Assembly (NCBI RefSeq): GCF_008831285.2
Contig: NC_045141.1
Location: 17,160,106 to 17,224,105, forward strand
Reading direction: 5' to 3'
Source of the DNA: Nymphaea colorata
Lineage: Eukaryota; Streptophyta; Magnoliopsida; Nymphaeales; Nymphaeaceae
DNA: 64,000 nucleotides
Of this stretch, positions 24,501 to 34,831 are shown in pieces; positions within the stretch are counted from its first letter, which is position 1; each line of letters begins with the position of its first letter. The position numbers and the translations under genes are program-made. Under the pieces are notes generated by a model. That model worked only from the letters and a program-made list of their open reading frames with translations. It was not told where the DNA came from and searched no databases.

Positions 24501-27500
24501 GGGAGGGACATGAAAAGGGAAGGAGACGTGGAAGTGAGGGATGGGGATGGGAAAGGAGACGGGGAAGGGAAGAGGCTCAAGCATATGCCCTAACGGGCAA
24601 CTTTCTAATTGATAGAAAAATTGTCCCGGCATTAAAGTTCCATATCTCCCCCCAAACTCCCAGAACTAAAGTTCAGCGTTTGTTTTGTGATGGAACTTTT
24701 CAGAAAATTTGAACTAAAGTTCCACATCTATAGTATAGTTCCACTTATTCAAATGGGACCTCAAGGTCCACAGTCCCCACTATCTAGGTAATTTTGAGAT
24801 GTAGGCGAATGCAACCTATTTTCCTATAGCTTTGCTCATGTATTAGTCAAGTGAGCAAACATCAAGTTGCATATGCACTGGAGTAATGAGGATCTAGTAT
24901 GGCAATCTTCATGGTTGAGCCTATGTGTGTCATATTGTTGTTGTTGCCTTTTCCAAATCTTATTCAGGTTATTTTATTAACGTCGATGGCCGCACATGTA
25001 CAATGGCACTTGGAAATTCATTTCTCTAATAGCCAACAAGTGATAATAAAATTTGTTGGTTGCTGGTGTACATAAGTTACTTAATGCTGTACTTCATTGG
25101 CTTTAATGTGTATGGAAATTTGTGTGATATAATGTTATACATGTTTATTGTGATTGTGACTAATATATCTAGAAATTTGTCCCAATAACAAAGGACAAAG
25201 TTAAGGAGAGTGAATTTACCCTTTGCTAGGGAACGACACTGAAGACTAAAACTTGGAAAAGAAATATGAAGATAATTACAGCTTAGAGGGATAGAGATCT
25301 GTAGTAGGTTTGCATACTACATGAGCCAACCCAAGTCACGTGCAGCCAAAGAGTCACACTATATCTAAATTGGATGATAAAGGATAAAGAGCATTTTCTT
25401 TTGAAATATTCATTACTTCATTTTGCCATCACAGTCAGTCACACACACACAGACGCACACTTATCTGGAGGCATGGGTCTTTCGATGTGGGGACATCTCC
25501 ATACCAATGTTATCACTGCCGTATCGTATCGTGTATCGGTTGGGCCGACCTATACGCCGTATCGAAACGTATCGTAAATGTATCGTAACGTATCGTGAAA
25601 TTAATTTTTAAATTTTTAAAAAATATTAAAAATCATAAAAAATTGAAAAAAAATCATAAAAAATCCAAAAAAATCCGAGAAAACAAGTAAAAATAAGAAA
25701 AAAATCAAGAAAAATGTATTTAAAGGAACATTCATCATTCATGTATATGAACTCTCTTTAAAAATGGAAACAGTGGAAAATAATCATTCTTTTTTATTTT
25801 TTATTTTTTTTAAAAAGCCATGGGTGATTTGTGTAAAGGGAGCGTCCAAGTAATTTTTGAAAAAATGCCACGCCGTTTTGTAAATTTCTGGGAAACCATG
25901 GGGCAGACTTGAAATTTTTCATAAACCATCCCCACTGTTCTATCCTCCAACTTAGTAAGGTGCCGGAGCCTAATGTGAACCGGCCGGCAGGCAACATTCC
26001 TAGATCATCAGAGGAGAAAGCCCAATGCTCGTGAGTTTATCTTTCTTTCTTTTTTTTTCCTTATATTTTTTGTTTTTTTCCATAAACAAAAATCAGGCCT
26101 TGCACCCCAAAAAGACAAAGGGTTGAGTAGAAGATTTATCTCTTTGTTGAGTGGTGGATCTCTCCCACTCATATGAAAGAATTCCGTCTGCCAGCGATAA
26201 AGTTAGATAAAAGCCTCTGTCAATCCAAACCCCAATCTGTATGAACAATACATTCCAATATTCCATAATAAACAGCCGAAGAGAATTTGATTACATCACA
26301 ATTCATATCCATAAGTTCAAAAGTCAAAATATAAGTCAAAACATATAGTTCTCATGATTTGCTTACAATATTGCACTTAACTCTTAACCTATCTTTGGGA
26401 TTCACCCTTGTACACCACTGCCATGCAGGATCCGACATTATATCTTCACAAAACAAGTAAAAACATACAAATAAATGTAGGAAATAAGAGAAATGAACGA
26501 TTCAACGACAAAAATGAGTTATTTTTTACCTTCTTGGTGTTAGAAACCAAAAAACCCTCTTTCTCCAAGCTTCCCACCGTCCCGAGACTCCCCACAACAA
26601 GAAATAAAGCTTCTTCACCGGCAAATCTTGATGCAAATGGAGAAAATCTCTCCCTCCCACGTCTCTTGTAGTGTTTAGAAACAATAGAAGAGAGAGAGAG
26701 GAGCGTAGGTTTAAAAAAAAGATGCAAAAAAGGGGGCCGTTGGGCCCCTTTTTCATTTTAACCCCGTATCGTACGATACGGGCGATACGCGTGCGATATG
26801 CACGCGTATCGTGTGTAATACCCGTATCGTATCGTTTTTGTTGATACGGACGATACGTATCGTACGATACGTATCCGTATTGTACGATGCGGATAACATT
26901 GCTCCATACCATACAAATGCACATTGAGAGACAAATAAAAACATAGTATGGCTCTTGTATTCTGTCAAGCTATGACATGATGACTCGTACATCGATAAAC
27001 CATGCCATGGTTCTTTTCACCATGCTTAAGTTTTCGTGAAGGAAAAGTTGTTGATTGGTTGGATTTTTATAAGGGAGCCCTTTGTTCATTAGAAGGAAAA
27101 TGAGGCTTTTGATTTTGAATTAGGTTCTTATGTTGTGTTTTGTGGCATATACTACTTATTCTGGTCGAATGTGATCATGCTACCTGAAAAATTAAATTTG
27201 CTCTTTTTTTTATTATTATTGTTATTTTTATTTTGGGCCATACTTAGATGATGCTATTGTCTTGTCAAATTCTTAGTTTTATTTTGTCCATGATTTCATG
27301 ATTACATACCTCTCTTAGTTTTATTTTGTCCATATTCATGGTTGCATGCATCTAACCACAAAAAATTGTATAACTCCTAGGCTATTTTCCTGCTAACTGG
27401 ATCTTTAAGTTTTGGTTATTCACTGCTCTACTTTATTAGCTTCAGACTGTGTTCCTGTGTATCGATTGATGGTTGGTTCAGCTAGTCTATCTAATATTTT

Positions 27501-30500
27501 AAATGATAATACAGGATTGCAGACAAATCGCAAATTTATACCCAGCATGCCTATATGAGGCCTCTTGGTGTTGGTAAATTCATGCTTTCTATTTTTTCAA
27601 GAACGGTTTCCCTATTTTCAGAGCATGCAATACAAGATTGATTGATGAATATAGTGGAAGATTGATTGATGAATATAGTGGCATTCTTGATAACAAAATT
27701 TCTTAGTTATTTTGTTTTTTATCTCTTTTATGTTAAGTTGCCATGGTGCTGGGCATTGACGAAGAATTAGGGCCTCAACTCTTCAAATGTGATCCAGCTG
27801 GACACTATTTTGGTCACAGGGTATGTATGATTTTATTCTTAATTGTATGTTCAGACATTTCATTTTACATGTTTATAGAATGTTTTCTCCTAATGAAGTT
27901 ACAATTACGTGACTCCACTCATATCTGCTTGCTGTGCACCCTTGCAGCTAACCAACATCTGGCATTTAATCAGAATGCAGAACAACTATTTTCGTAAGAC
28001 TGTAGATGAAGAAACTCACGATACAGAAACAAAACAATAAGATAAAGCACCCTCCCATCTCTCCCCTCTGCCCCCCCAACCCCCGAAAAAAAAAAAACCA
28101 AAATTTCTGGCACAAGGAAACCACATACAACGCCTTTTTGCACTCACAGTAGCATAAAACCCTTTATCTAGTACCCCTGCTCCCAGGGCTTGTCAGGTGC
28201 AGGGTGCTTGTGAGGTTTGAAATCTGATTGCTTTTCTGACAGCCAAAGCTCAACCCTCTGTATCAACGCCCTCAGGGCTCCAGAAATGAAGGAGTTGAAA
28301 ACTAACAAAAAATTTATAAATGACTGAAAGCAGTTGTTGAATCAGAAAGTTTATTTTAAGTGTAGTAGTTTTTTGATTATTTAAAAGTTGGAGTGTTGTT
28401 TTGTCTTTTTACAACTTTATGAGGCTCCCTTATGTAACAGCTCTAGACGTGCCCTAACCTCTCTTTAAGTAGAGACTAGGGCACGATAATAAGAAATATC
28501 TCTTTCACGTCTCTCTCTCTCTCTTTCCCTCTCTCTCTCTCTCTCTCTCCCATGTGCAACAGCAGTGACATAAAACAAAGTGGAAATACTCTAAATTTTT
28601 TGATAATTCTGTTCAAAGTCTAAGCAACATGCAGGTGGCCAGGAACGGTATGGTTGAAATAATGTGAAACAAGTTAGAATACCCATCCAAAACCGTGATA
28701 GCATGCTCTTCTTTTATGGAACCGCCTTTCATGTCTTGAAGGTCTCAGGTTCCTAGTTGGGTTTGGGAGTAGACAAATAAATAAATAAATTAAAAGCAGT
28801 ATTGAGCTTGACATGTTGAAATGAATATGAAATTGGAAAATAGGTTGTGTTTTGGACTCGTCCATTCTTCCTTTTGACGACAAAGTAGCACAAGTTGATA
28901 CTACTGAGTTTAAGGACTCTATTAATAGTGCCATACAGGATGTTGCTCTTTTAGATTATTCCATTTATGATTTTGTCTTGCTGGATACTAGATAAATCTT
29001 TGGAAATGGTTTGTTTTACCAATCATGTATGTAACTTTCATAAACCAATTGAATGCTTAACAATACGCTTTCATAGGAACATATATGTTTAAATATGCAA
29101 TGATTCTGCCATTTGTTTGGCCTATACATTGGATTCTTACATAAAAGTGCGTCTAATGATTTATTGACACAGTTTCAGTTTTTAATCCATTGCATCTAAT
29201 AATCTCATGTGTATCTGTGTATGGTTGGGTTTGCTTGCATTTTTACATTTTTTTTCTTTTATTGTTTTTTGCAGTTGCTAATAATTATGTGGATTCCAAA
29301 AGCTGTGTTCCTGACCCTTGAGTTTCACTAGTATATTAAGTGAATCTGATGTGTTCTCCTTTTTTCATATGCTTCCAAATTTGTAGGCCACAAGTGCTGG
29401 ACTGAAAGAGCAAGAGGCAATTAACTTTTTGGAAAAGAAAATGAAGAACAATCCTGCATTCTCCTATGATGAGACGGTGCAGGTACATTCTTATAGGTGT
29501 TATAGTCAGTCTTCTTTTTTGTGTTTAGCTTGTTTGTGTCTCTTCTATATGCTGCTATTTGCTTGAAAAGGAAGAAGCATTGAAAATTCTTGGTCCACTA
29601 ACTGCTAGCAAGAAGCTCATAGTTCGGGTTATTCTATCTGGTTGTCCTTTGTCATTCTGGCAAGATCTCAATAATTGTAGAAACAGAAAAAGAAGCAAAA
29701 TCCGATGTTGTTTTTATTGCAAAATAATAGTAAACCCCCAAGTCATCAGTGACCAATAACCAATTCCCTTCTAGTAAATCAGTCAGTAGCTGTAGAAGAT
29801 TCACCAGGAAAGCTTAGATTGCCAGAAGATTTAAGTTCATGATCCTGTAGAGTAGCATAGCATGAACGTATATTTTATCTGGGCTTATTGTTTACTTCTA
29901 GATTTGCAGTCCCAATGTTAATTTCTGTAGGAACAGACAATAGAGTTTAATGTACATTTGACATACTTGGAGACACTTTGTTGGTTTATAGTTGACCGTT
30001 GCTTGTCATCTATCAGCCATTTCTCAACAAATTGGTGAATTCATTAGATGCTTATTTTGATTGCTATTGGATATAGGATTTGTCCATTTCTGTGAGGTCT
30101 AATTCCACTGGCATTTTTTTTAATGCAGACTGCCATATCAGCTCTTCAATCTGTCCTTCAGGAAGATTTCAAGGCTAATGAAATTGAGGTGCCTCTCTCC
30201 CCCACACCCCCACCCCCCTCTCTCTCTCTCTGTGTGCAAATCTGCGGGGGTTTTCCCCAAATTTATTACTCAAAAAACAAAAGAATAAAAACAGGCAAGA
30301 AATAACAGAACAAAAAGCTATACAAGTATCAGACAGATATGAGCCTATTCACTTGAATCCACTTCTTTGCCTGCAGGGTCTGCACCAAAAACAAAAACAA
30401 ATTACTCGTGCACATGGGAAGGCTTATCTAGTTTGATATCTGTTTATGCCTTTGGACTCGCTTTGTGTAGACCATCTTGCTCACCTCACAAGATGCACTT

Positions 30501-31831
30501 CTCTTGAACTTCTGAAACCAGGCAGTCCACCCTTTACGATTAGTTATGATGCATATGCTTTTTGCCTCTTGAAAAATCTCCCAGTGGTTCTGAAACCAGT
30601 CCTCTATCGCAGAAGCACAGACTTTATCTCATCCTCATCATAAACCCATATACCACTTCCCCTGCAACTGACCCTCTGCAGTCTCAAAACTGTCAACTAT
30701 TATGAGCAGCCTACTGTGTCCATTTCGTTCTGTTCCAAAGAAGTGTACGGGGATGAGACTTTGTTCTGCACTTACTATCTTCAAACATTAGGCTCGTCCT
30801 CATCCAAATCATCCAAAGGCTCAAGATGGGCTTCTGTTCATCTTTAGTAAGACTGGAGAAAGTATCTTTGCAAGCATTCCATATGGTCATTCTTAATTTA
30901 TTTGTGTCTCAATGTCGTAAAAAGTCAATTGGTTTCAGAGAGTTCAAATTTTCGATACAGCACAACAGTGGGAAAAGTGGCTTTACAGATATTAGATACC
31001 CATCCTCTCTTGAAGGCATCAGCCAGCGCCCGTGGAATGCTGTTATGTTTGCCGAACCAGCCACACATCTCTCTTCAGACGTTGTTCCTTGGGAAAGTAA
31101 ACAAAACATGCTTCAATTCCTCTGATGCCCTCAGACAAAGTTGGCATCTAGAGGCGAGGGAGAAGTTTAAATATTGGAGTCTGACTTGAGTTAAGAGCAC
31201 GTTCTCGCATGATATATAGAGTCCATCTTTCTCTAGGGTGTCATTTGGCCTTTCCATCAACCTATAGCTATTTTTGATGAATCTGTCCATGCATTTGGGC
31301 TTGAATGTCCAAGTATAAGATCCAAAAAGATCACGAAAATCTGTTGTAGATAGGGTTTTATGAACTGAAACTTAAGACCGTTAATTAAACTAAGTTGTAA
31401 CATCTGATTTACACATTGCTTGTCATGTTTTGGGTATTTCGAATTCATCTATACAGTTTGATTCGTCAAAGGCAGCCTCACGTCACCTGAAAAGCCAGAT
31501 GGCACCCTAAATGTCATTTGGAGGTTTCTCCACCCACAGACACACACATACATACATATATATAATACCTATCTAGTATAAATTCAGTAAGCGCCTGAAG
31601 CCTAATATTATTTGGGACTTGGGCATAATGAGTTTTTGACGACACTTGAAGCTTAATTCCTTCAGGGTATAACTAAGGTAATTTTTGGTACCTCTTTCTT
31701 GTCATTTTACTGGGCAATAACCCTATGATTTTCAATAGGTTGGAGTAGTGAGGAAGGAGAATCCCATTTTCAGAGTTTTGTCCACTGAAGAGATCGATGA
31801 GCATCTGACTGCCATTAGTGAGCGCGACTGA
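21570..31831 (+). CDS. PAA: 20S proteasome subunit alpha type-6 (PAA)
   Basis: Nine coding exons: 21570-21645, 21943-22037, 22122-22203, 22640-22736, 27515-27573, 27738-27820, 29387-29482, 30129-30188, 31739-31831. They total 741 nt, exactly 246 residues, the known plant length. The N-terminus [20 protein letters not shown], with GRLYQVEYAFKAV, is the alpha-subunit signature. [30 protein letters not shown] and the C-terminal [14 protein letters not shown] are all intact. All introns are GT-AG, and phases match throughout. Alpha subunits form the outer gating rings of the 20S core and lack the catalytic threonine. Intron 4 (22737-27514) is 4.8 kb and swollen by two DNA transposons; intron 8 carries a LINE relic. 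Despite this the exons show no damage, so the gene is very likely functional. Confidence 0.97.
24040..24395 (+). pseudogene. RNC1: Captured fragment of RNC1 (RNase III-domain chloroplast splicing factor)
   Basis: The translated frame contains [64 protein letters not shown] and [15 protein letters not shown]. This is the order and spacing I recall for the N-terminal part and first RNase III-like domain of plant RNC1, a chloroplast group II intron splicing factor. About 115 codons are open without a stop. Homology stops after EFFLQTY and runs into GA-rich repeats, so only a small part of the gene is present, with no start, transit peptide or second domain. It lies inside the TIR element at 23385-24760. 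A possible splice acceptor (GTGTAG) precedes the homology. It is a gene fragment, not a working gene. Recognition is from memory of the family, not an alignment. Confidence 0.75.
24398..24578 (+). repeat. GA-rich minisatellite
   Basis: Variants of GGAAGGGGAAGGAGACGTGG and GGAAGGGAGGGACATG repeat about five or six times. It begins where RNC1 homology ends and produces overlapping open frames on both strands that are purely compositional. Confidence 0.85.
25505..26901. mobile_element. 1.4-kb non-autonomous hAT element rich in CGTATCG
   Basis: Termini CAATGTTATC (25505-25514) and GATAACATTG (26892-26901) are a perfect 10-bp inverted repeat fitting the hAT consensus YARNG. They are flanked by identical octamers CTCCATAC (25497-25504 and 26902-26909). 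Subterminal regions are packed with CGTATCG / CGATACG variants that can pair with each other in many registers. The middle is AT-rich and then carries unrelated unidentified sequence; no transposase motif was seen. It sits in intron 4 of PAA. The intact duplication suggests a fairly recent insertion. Confidence 0.85.
30840..31290 (-). mobile_element. Degraded LINE fragment (zf-RVT-like C-terminal region)
   Basis: On the minus strand a frame reads [20 protein letters not shown], the C-x2-C...E-x2-H pattern of the zinc-binding region found at the C-terminus of plant L1-type reverse transcriptases. Downstream, with frame changes, come segments resembling W-x2[18 protein letters not shown]. It is short, interrupted by stops and frame changes, and lies antisense in intron 8 of PAA. 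No poly-A tail or target duplication was identified. Confidence 0.55.
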
Positions 31832-34763
31832 TTCCTGCTTTCACCCATGATATTGAGGTTTTTACTCGCAGGAGTGCTACTTCAGGAGCCTTGCCGGGTA
31901 CCGTTGTCCTTGCCACTGTATTGAGAAACTTTGGCCGCACGCTTAATTGAGGGGTGGTTTCTAGTTGTCATTTCCAAATATTTGATTTTTCTTGGCTCAT
32001 ATTATCTGTTAGTACCTTAATTTTGTTTTGCTGGTTAAAAGCACATGCAGCTTCTTGGACTCCTTAGAAAATCTTGACTGATCCTTTTAATATCAAAGCA
32101 TGAGAATCAAAGGCCATATTGACTTTGTCTTGTGATTCTTAAACTTTCCAAAGTTCTATTGTCTATTGCACGGAAAAGCGACATGCTGCTACACACGCAA
32201 GAAGAGTGTTTCGTGAAAATCCTTTCTATTCATTTGAAAAACAAAACCCCTTTGAGCCTGTGATTGTTGTCTAACCTGTAGCTGTGATTCTGTGACCAAC
32301 AAACACAAGTTGAGAACCAACTAGGGGTTAAACTAAAAATCTGCCACACAGGTCCTTAAAATTTGTTATTCTTTAATTATTTTGCATAAGAGTATGATTG
32401 TTATGATCAAAGTGGTTTTCAGAAATAGGGAAATTCACTCTTAGCATGAGGGTTCCTGCGGCCTTATCCTGTCAATTCTTTATCCTGTCTGCAAGCATTC
32501 CATATTTCCATGGGCACAGCATTGTCTACCCTTTTTCACCTGCTTTCGCTGGTTGGACTTTCCCCTCTGTACATCGCAATTGGATGGTAGAGAAGAAATC
32601 AGGATTGGGTTAACTACAAGGGCAGACGCCACGTAGTGGCACTAGCACAAACAATTTGCAAGTGTAGCGGAAAAACGGGGCTTACATGTACAGCTTCAAA
32701 ATTTCAAAATTGATTTTTTAGTTTATAATCTGCAAGTCCATTCTTCTTCCAGGTGATAGTAGGTTAACAACCCACTCCCCAAAAACAAAGCCCAAAAACT
32801 CCCCCATTCCCCATACCTCTAGGGTCATGGGATATGCAAGTCCACTCTTGGTAGGGTTTCTGAATCTTAACATTCTTTAAATTTCATAGGTTTTAGAATC
32901 TTGTCTACACATCCCAAAAACTTATGAAAGTGAATTTTATGTGCCTTGAACCATGGAGATCACATCCATGGGGTTAGAATTTTGAACTTTGAGTAAATTG
33001 CTGGATGTATACTAATTAAGAGTAGATCGCACAGCCATCGGCTAGATTAAATGGCAGGTTATTGCTCATAATACATGATACTACCTGTTACTTTTTATTG
33101 CTAGTACAGTAATTTCTTTCTGCATAAGCCTCTATAGTTGATATCCAAGGCTAAAGATAGATAAAATTGCTTAATAACATATTAGGGGATGAAAATTTGA
33201 AAAACCCCTAAAAATGGTGATAATAAGAACGTACCTAATTTTCACATATTATTAAAAGGACATTTAAGCTATGCACCATTAACAAAAAAAACTACCAGTT
33301 TCTCTTTAACCCCTAGGCTATTACTTACTTAAAACTTGATTAATGTAACAAAAAGGCCAATTTACCGTTAATTGATTAAAAGTTCATTATCTTTCATAAT
33401 AATATTAATAAATCATCATATCCAAATAACTCGGTTCTTTTGTCGATATTTATTATTCTTATGTGATATTTTTTTAAAAAATCGATGTTAGGACATTCTT
33501 CAAGAAAAACCTAATTATATCAACAATTTTAGAATTTGTCATGTCATCTTAAGTGTAAAAGGGTAAAAAAAAAATCTATGTTTTTCTAATTAATCATAAA
33601 AATAAAAATTGGAGTTGCGTTTGAGAGCATCGGATCTCAAATTCGATATTGATCTGGAACCCTTTTGTGTGGTGTTCCAGAGTGTAAACAAACGCCAGAT
33701 TTTATCAATGTGTGAAAACGAGCATTTAAAGTCCTCAGTTTAATGCCAATAACTGCAGATTTAAGGTCGGATTGAATGTGGTGAAGGTGATCTGTCTTTA
33801 AATCCGTGGATCTGGAGTTTCCCATTTTTTTTGTCAAATCACTAATCACTTAGGATCTGATATCAAATGCTTTTAGCACTATCAAAATCTTACGTTTTGG
33901 AAGATTGCGAATTCTTTGGGGGTCTCTTGAAAACGATACATTCTACCAAATAGAGATGTCCACGAACCGTCACTAAGTTTCAGAACAGAAGGACGACCTT
34001 CCAAGCGACTTACAGAGTGCATGGTCATATACTTATGAAATATTTTCAAATCACTTAAGCAAGTTCATCAATAGCAATAAAATATATGTTATATTCTCTT
34101 TCATGAAACTGATTAATGATATACTTAGCCTGTACTTAAGCTTGCATCAATTTTACAAATGGTTAAACTCAAGCCGGATTTCTCCCAAAGATGATTGATC
34201 CTTAGAAGGGTGAAATGAGCCATTGCCAGTAGCTCAAGCTTCATTAGTTCACTATAGGCAACAAACATCAGCTGAATACATGGAAAAAAAGGGAACTAGG
34301 TAAAATTTAATACAACTATGAAAGAAATTGAATCGTTTCCAAAATTGCCAAAAATGTATTTTAAAAATTATTGGAAATTCAAAGCAATTGAGACTTGGAT
34401 GTTAAGGGGATAGCGTTGCAAAAAAAGTCGGGTATGGATTTGAAATCCAAAATCATATTTTGGAGTTACTAACACCGAGTTTCTATGCGTTGATCTGATC
34501 CAAATCCAACCCGTTGACATTGGAAGATCAACACAGACGCCCTTCTCCTTCTGCGTCAAACTCAACGCGCACACGAACCATCATCACCTTGTCAAATGCG
34601 GCGATATTTGTGTCTATAACAGGAAAGAGCATGGACATTGTCGGAAGAAATGGATCATTCGCACACGTGTCGTGTTGTTATTGATATTCCTTGTTCTCCT
34701 CGTTCGACTTTCGATCCCTCAATGCGCCATAACAAAAACCAGGAAATTCATCTGGGGCCTGAC

Positions 34764-34801
<38 letters not shown>

Positions 34802-34831
34802 GCGCAAAGAAGGAAAGGGGAGGGGAGATTC
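31832..34831. other. Intergenic region between PAA and the histone-fold-like gene
   Basis: The first 300 bp are probably the PAA 3' untranslated region. No gene is supported after that; the DNA is AT-rich. At about 33612-33876 the ends GCGTTTGAGAGCATCGGATC and (minus strand) GCATTTGATATCAGATCC suggest another Tourist-like MITE, without a clear duplication. A CT tract at 34767-34797 lies in the presumed leader of the next gene. Confidence 0.5.
34767..34797. repeat. (CT)n tract in presumed 5' leader
   Basis: About thirty bases of CT dinucleotide, 35 bp before the start codon of the gene at 34832. Pyrimidine tracts are common in plant leaders and core promoters. Confidence 0.8.

Larger units (their letters stand above)
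23385..24760 (+). mobile_element. PIF-Harbinger-like TIR element carrying an RNC1 gene fragment
   Basis: Left terminus TGTCCCGTTTGAATGCATGG; right terminus (minus strand) GGTCCCATTTGAATAAGTGG. The match continues into GGAACTA and is about 22 of 26 positions. Both ends are flanked by TCA (23382-23384 and 24761-24763), a 3-bp duplication as in PIF-Harbinger elements. Subterminal zones repeat the motif GGAACTAAA several times in both orientations. The 1376-bp element has no transposase frame, so it is non-autonomous, and it lies in intron 4 of PAA. The centre carries host coding sequence and a GA-rich minisatellite. Confidence 0.65.

Noticed and set aside
24189-24632. 147-codon minus-strand frame of Pro/Phe/Ser repeats
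   Set aside because: It is the complement of the GA-rich minisatellite and of the RNC1 fragment; composition alone keeps it open.
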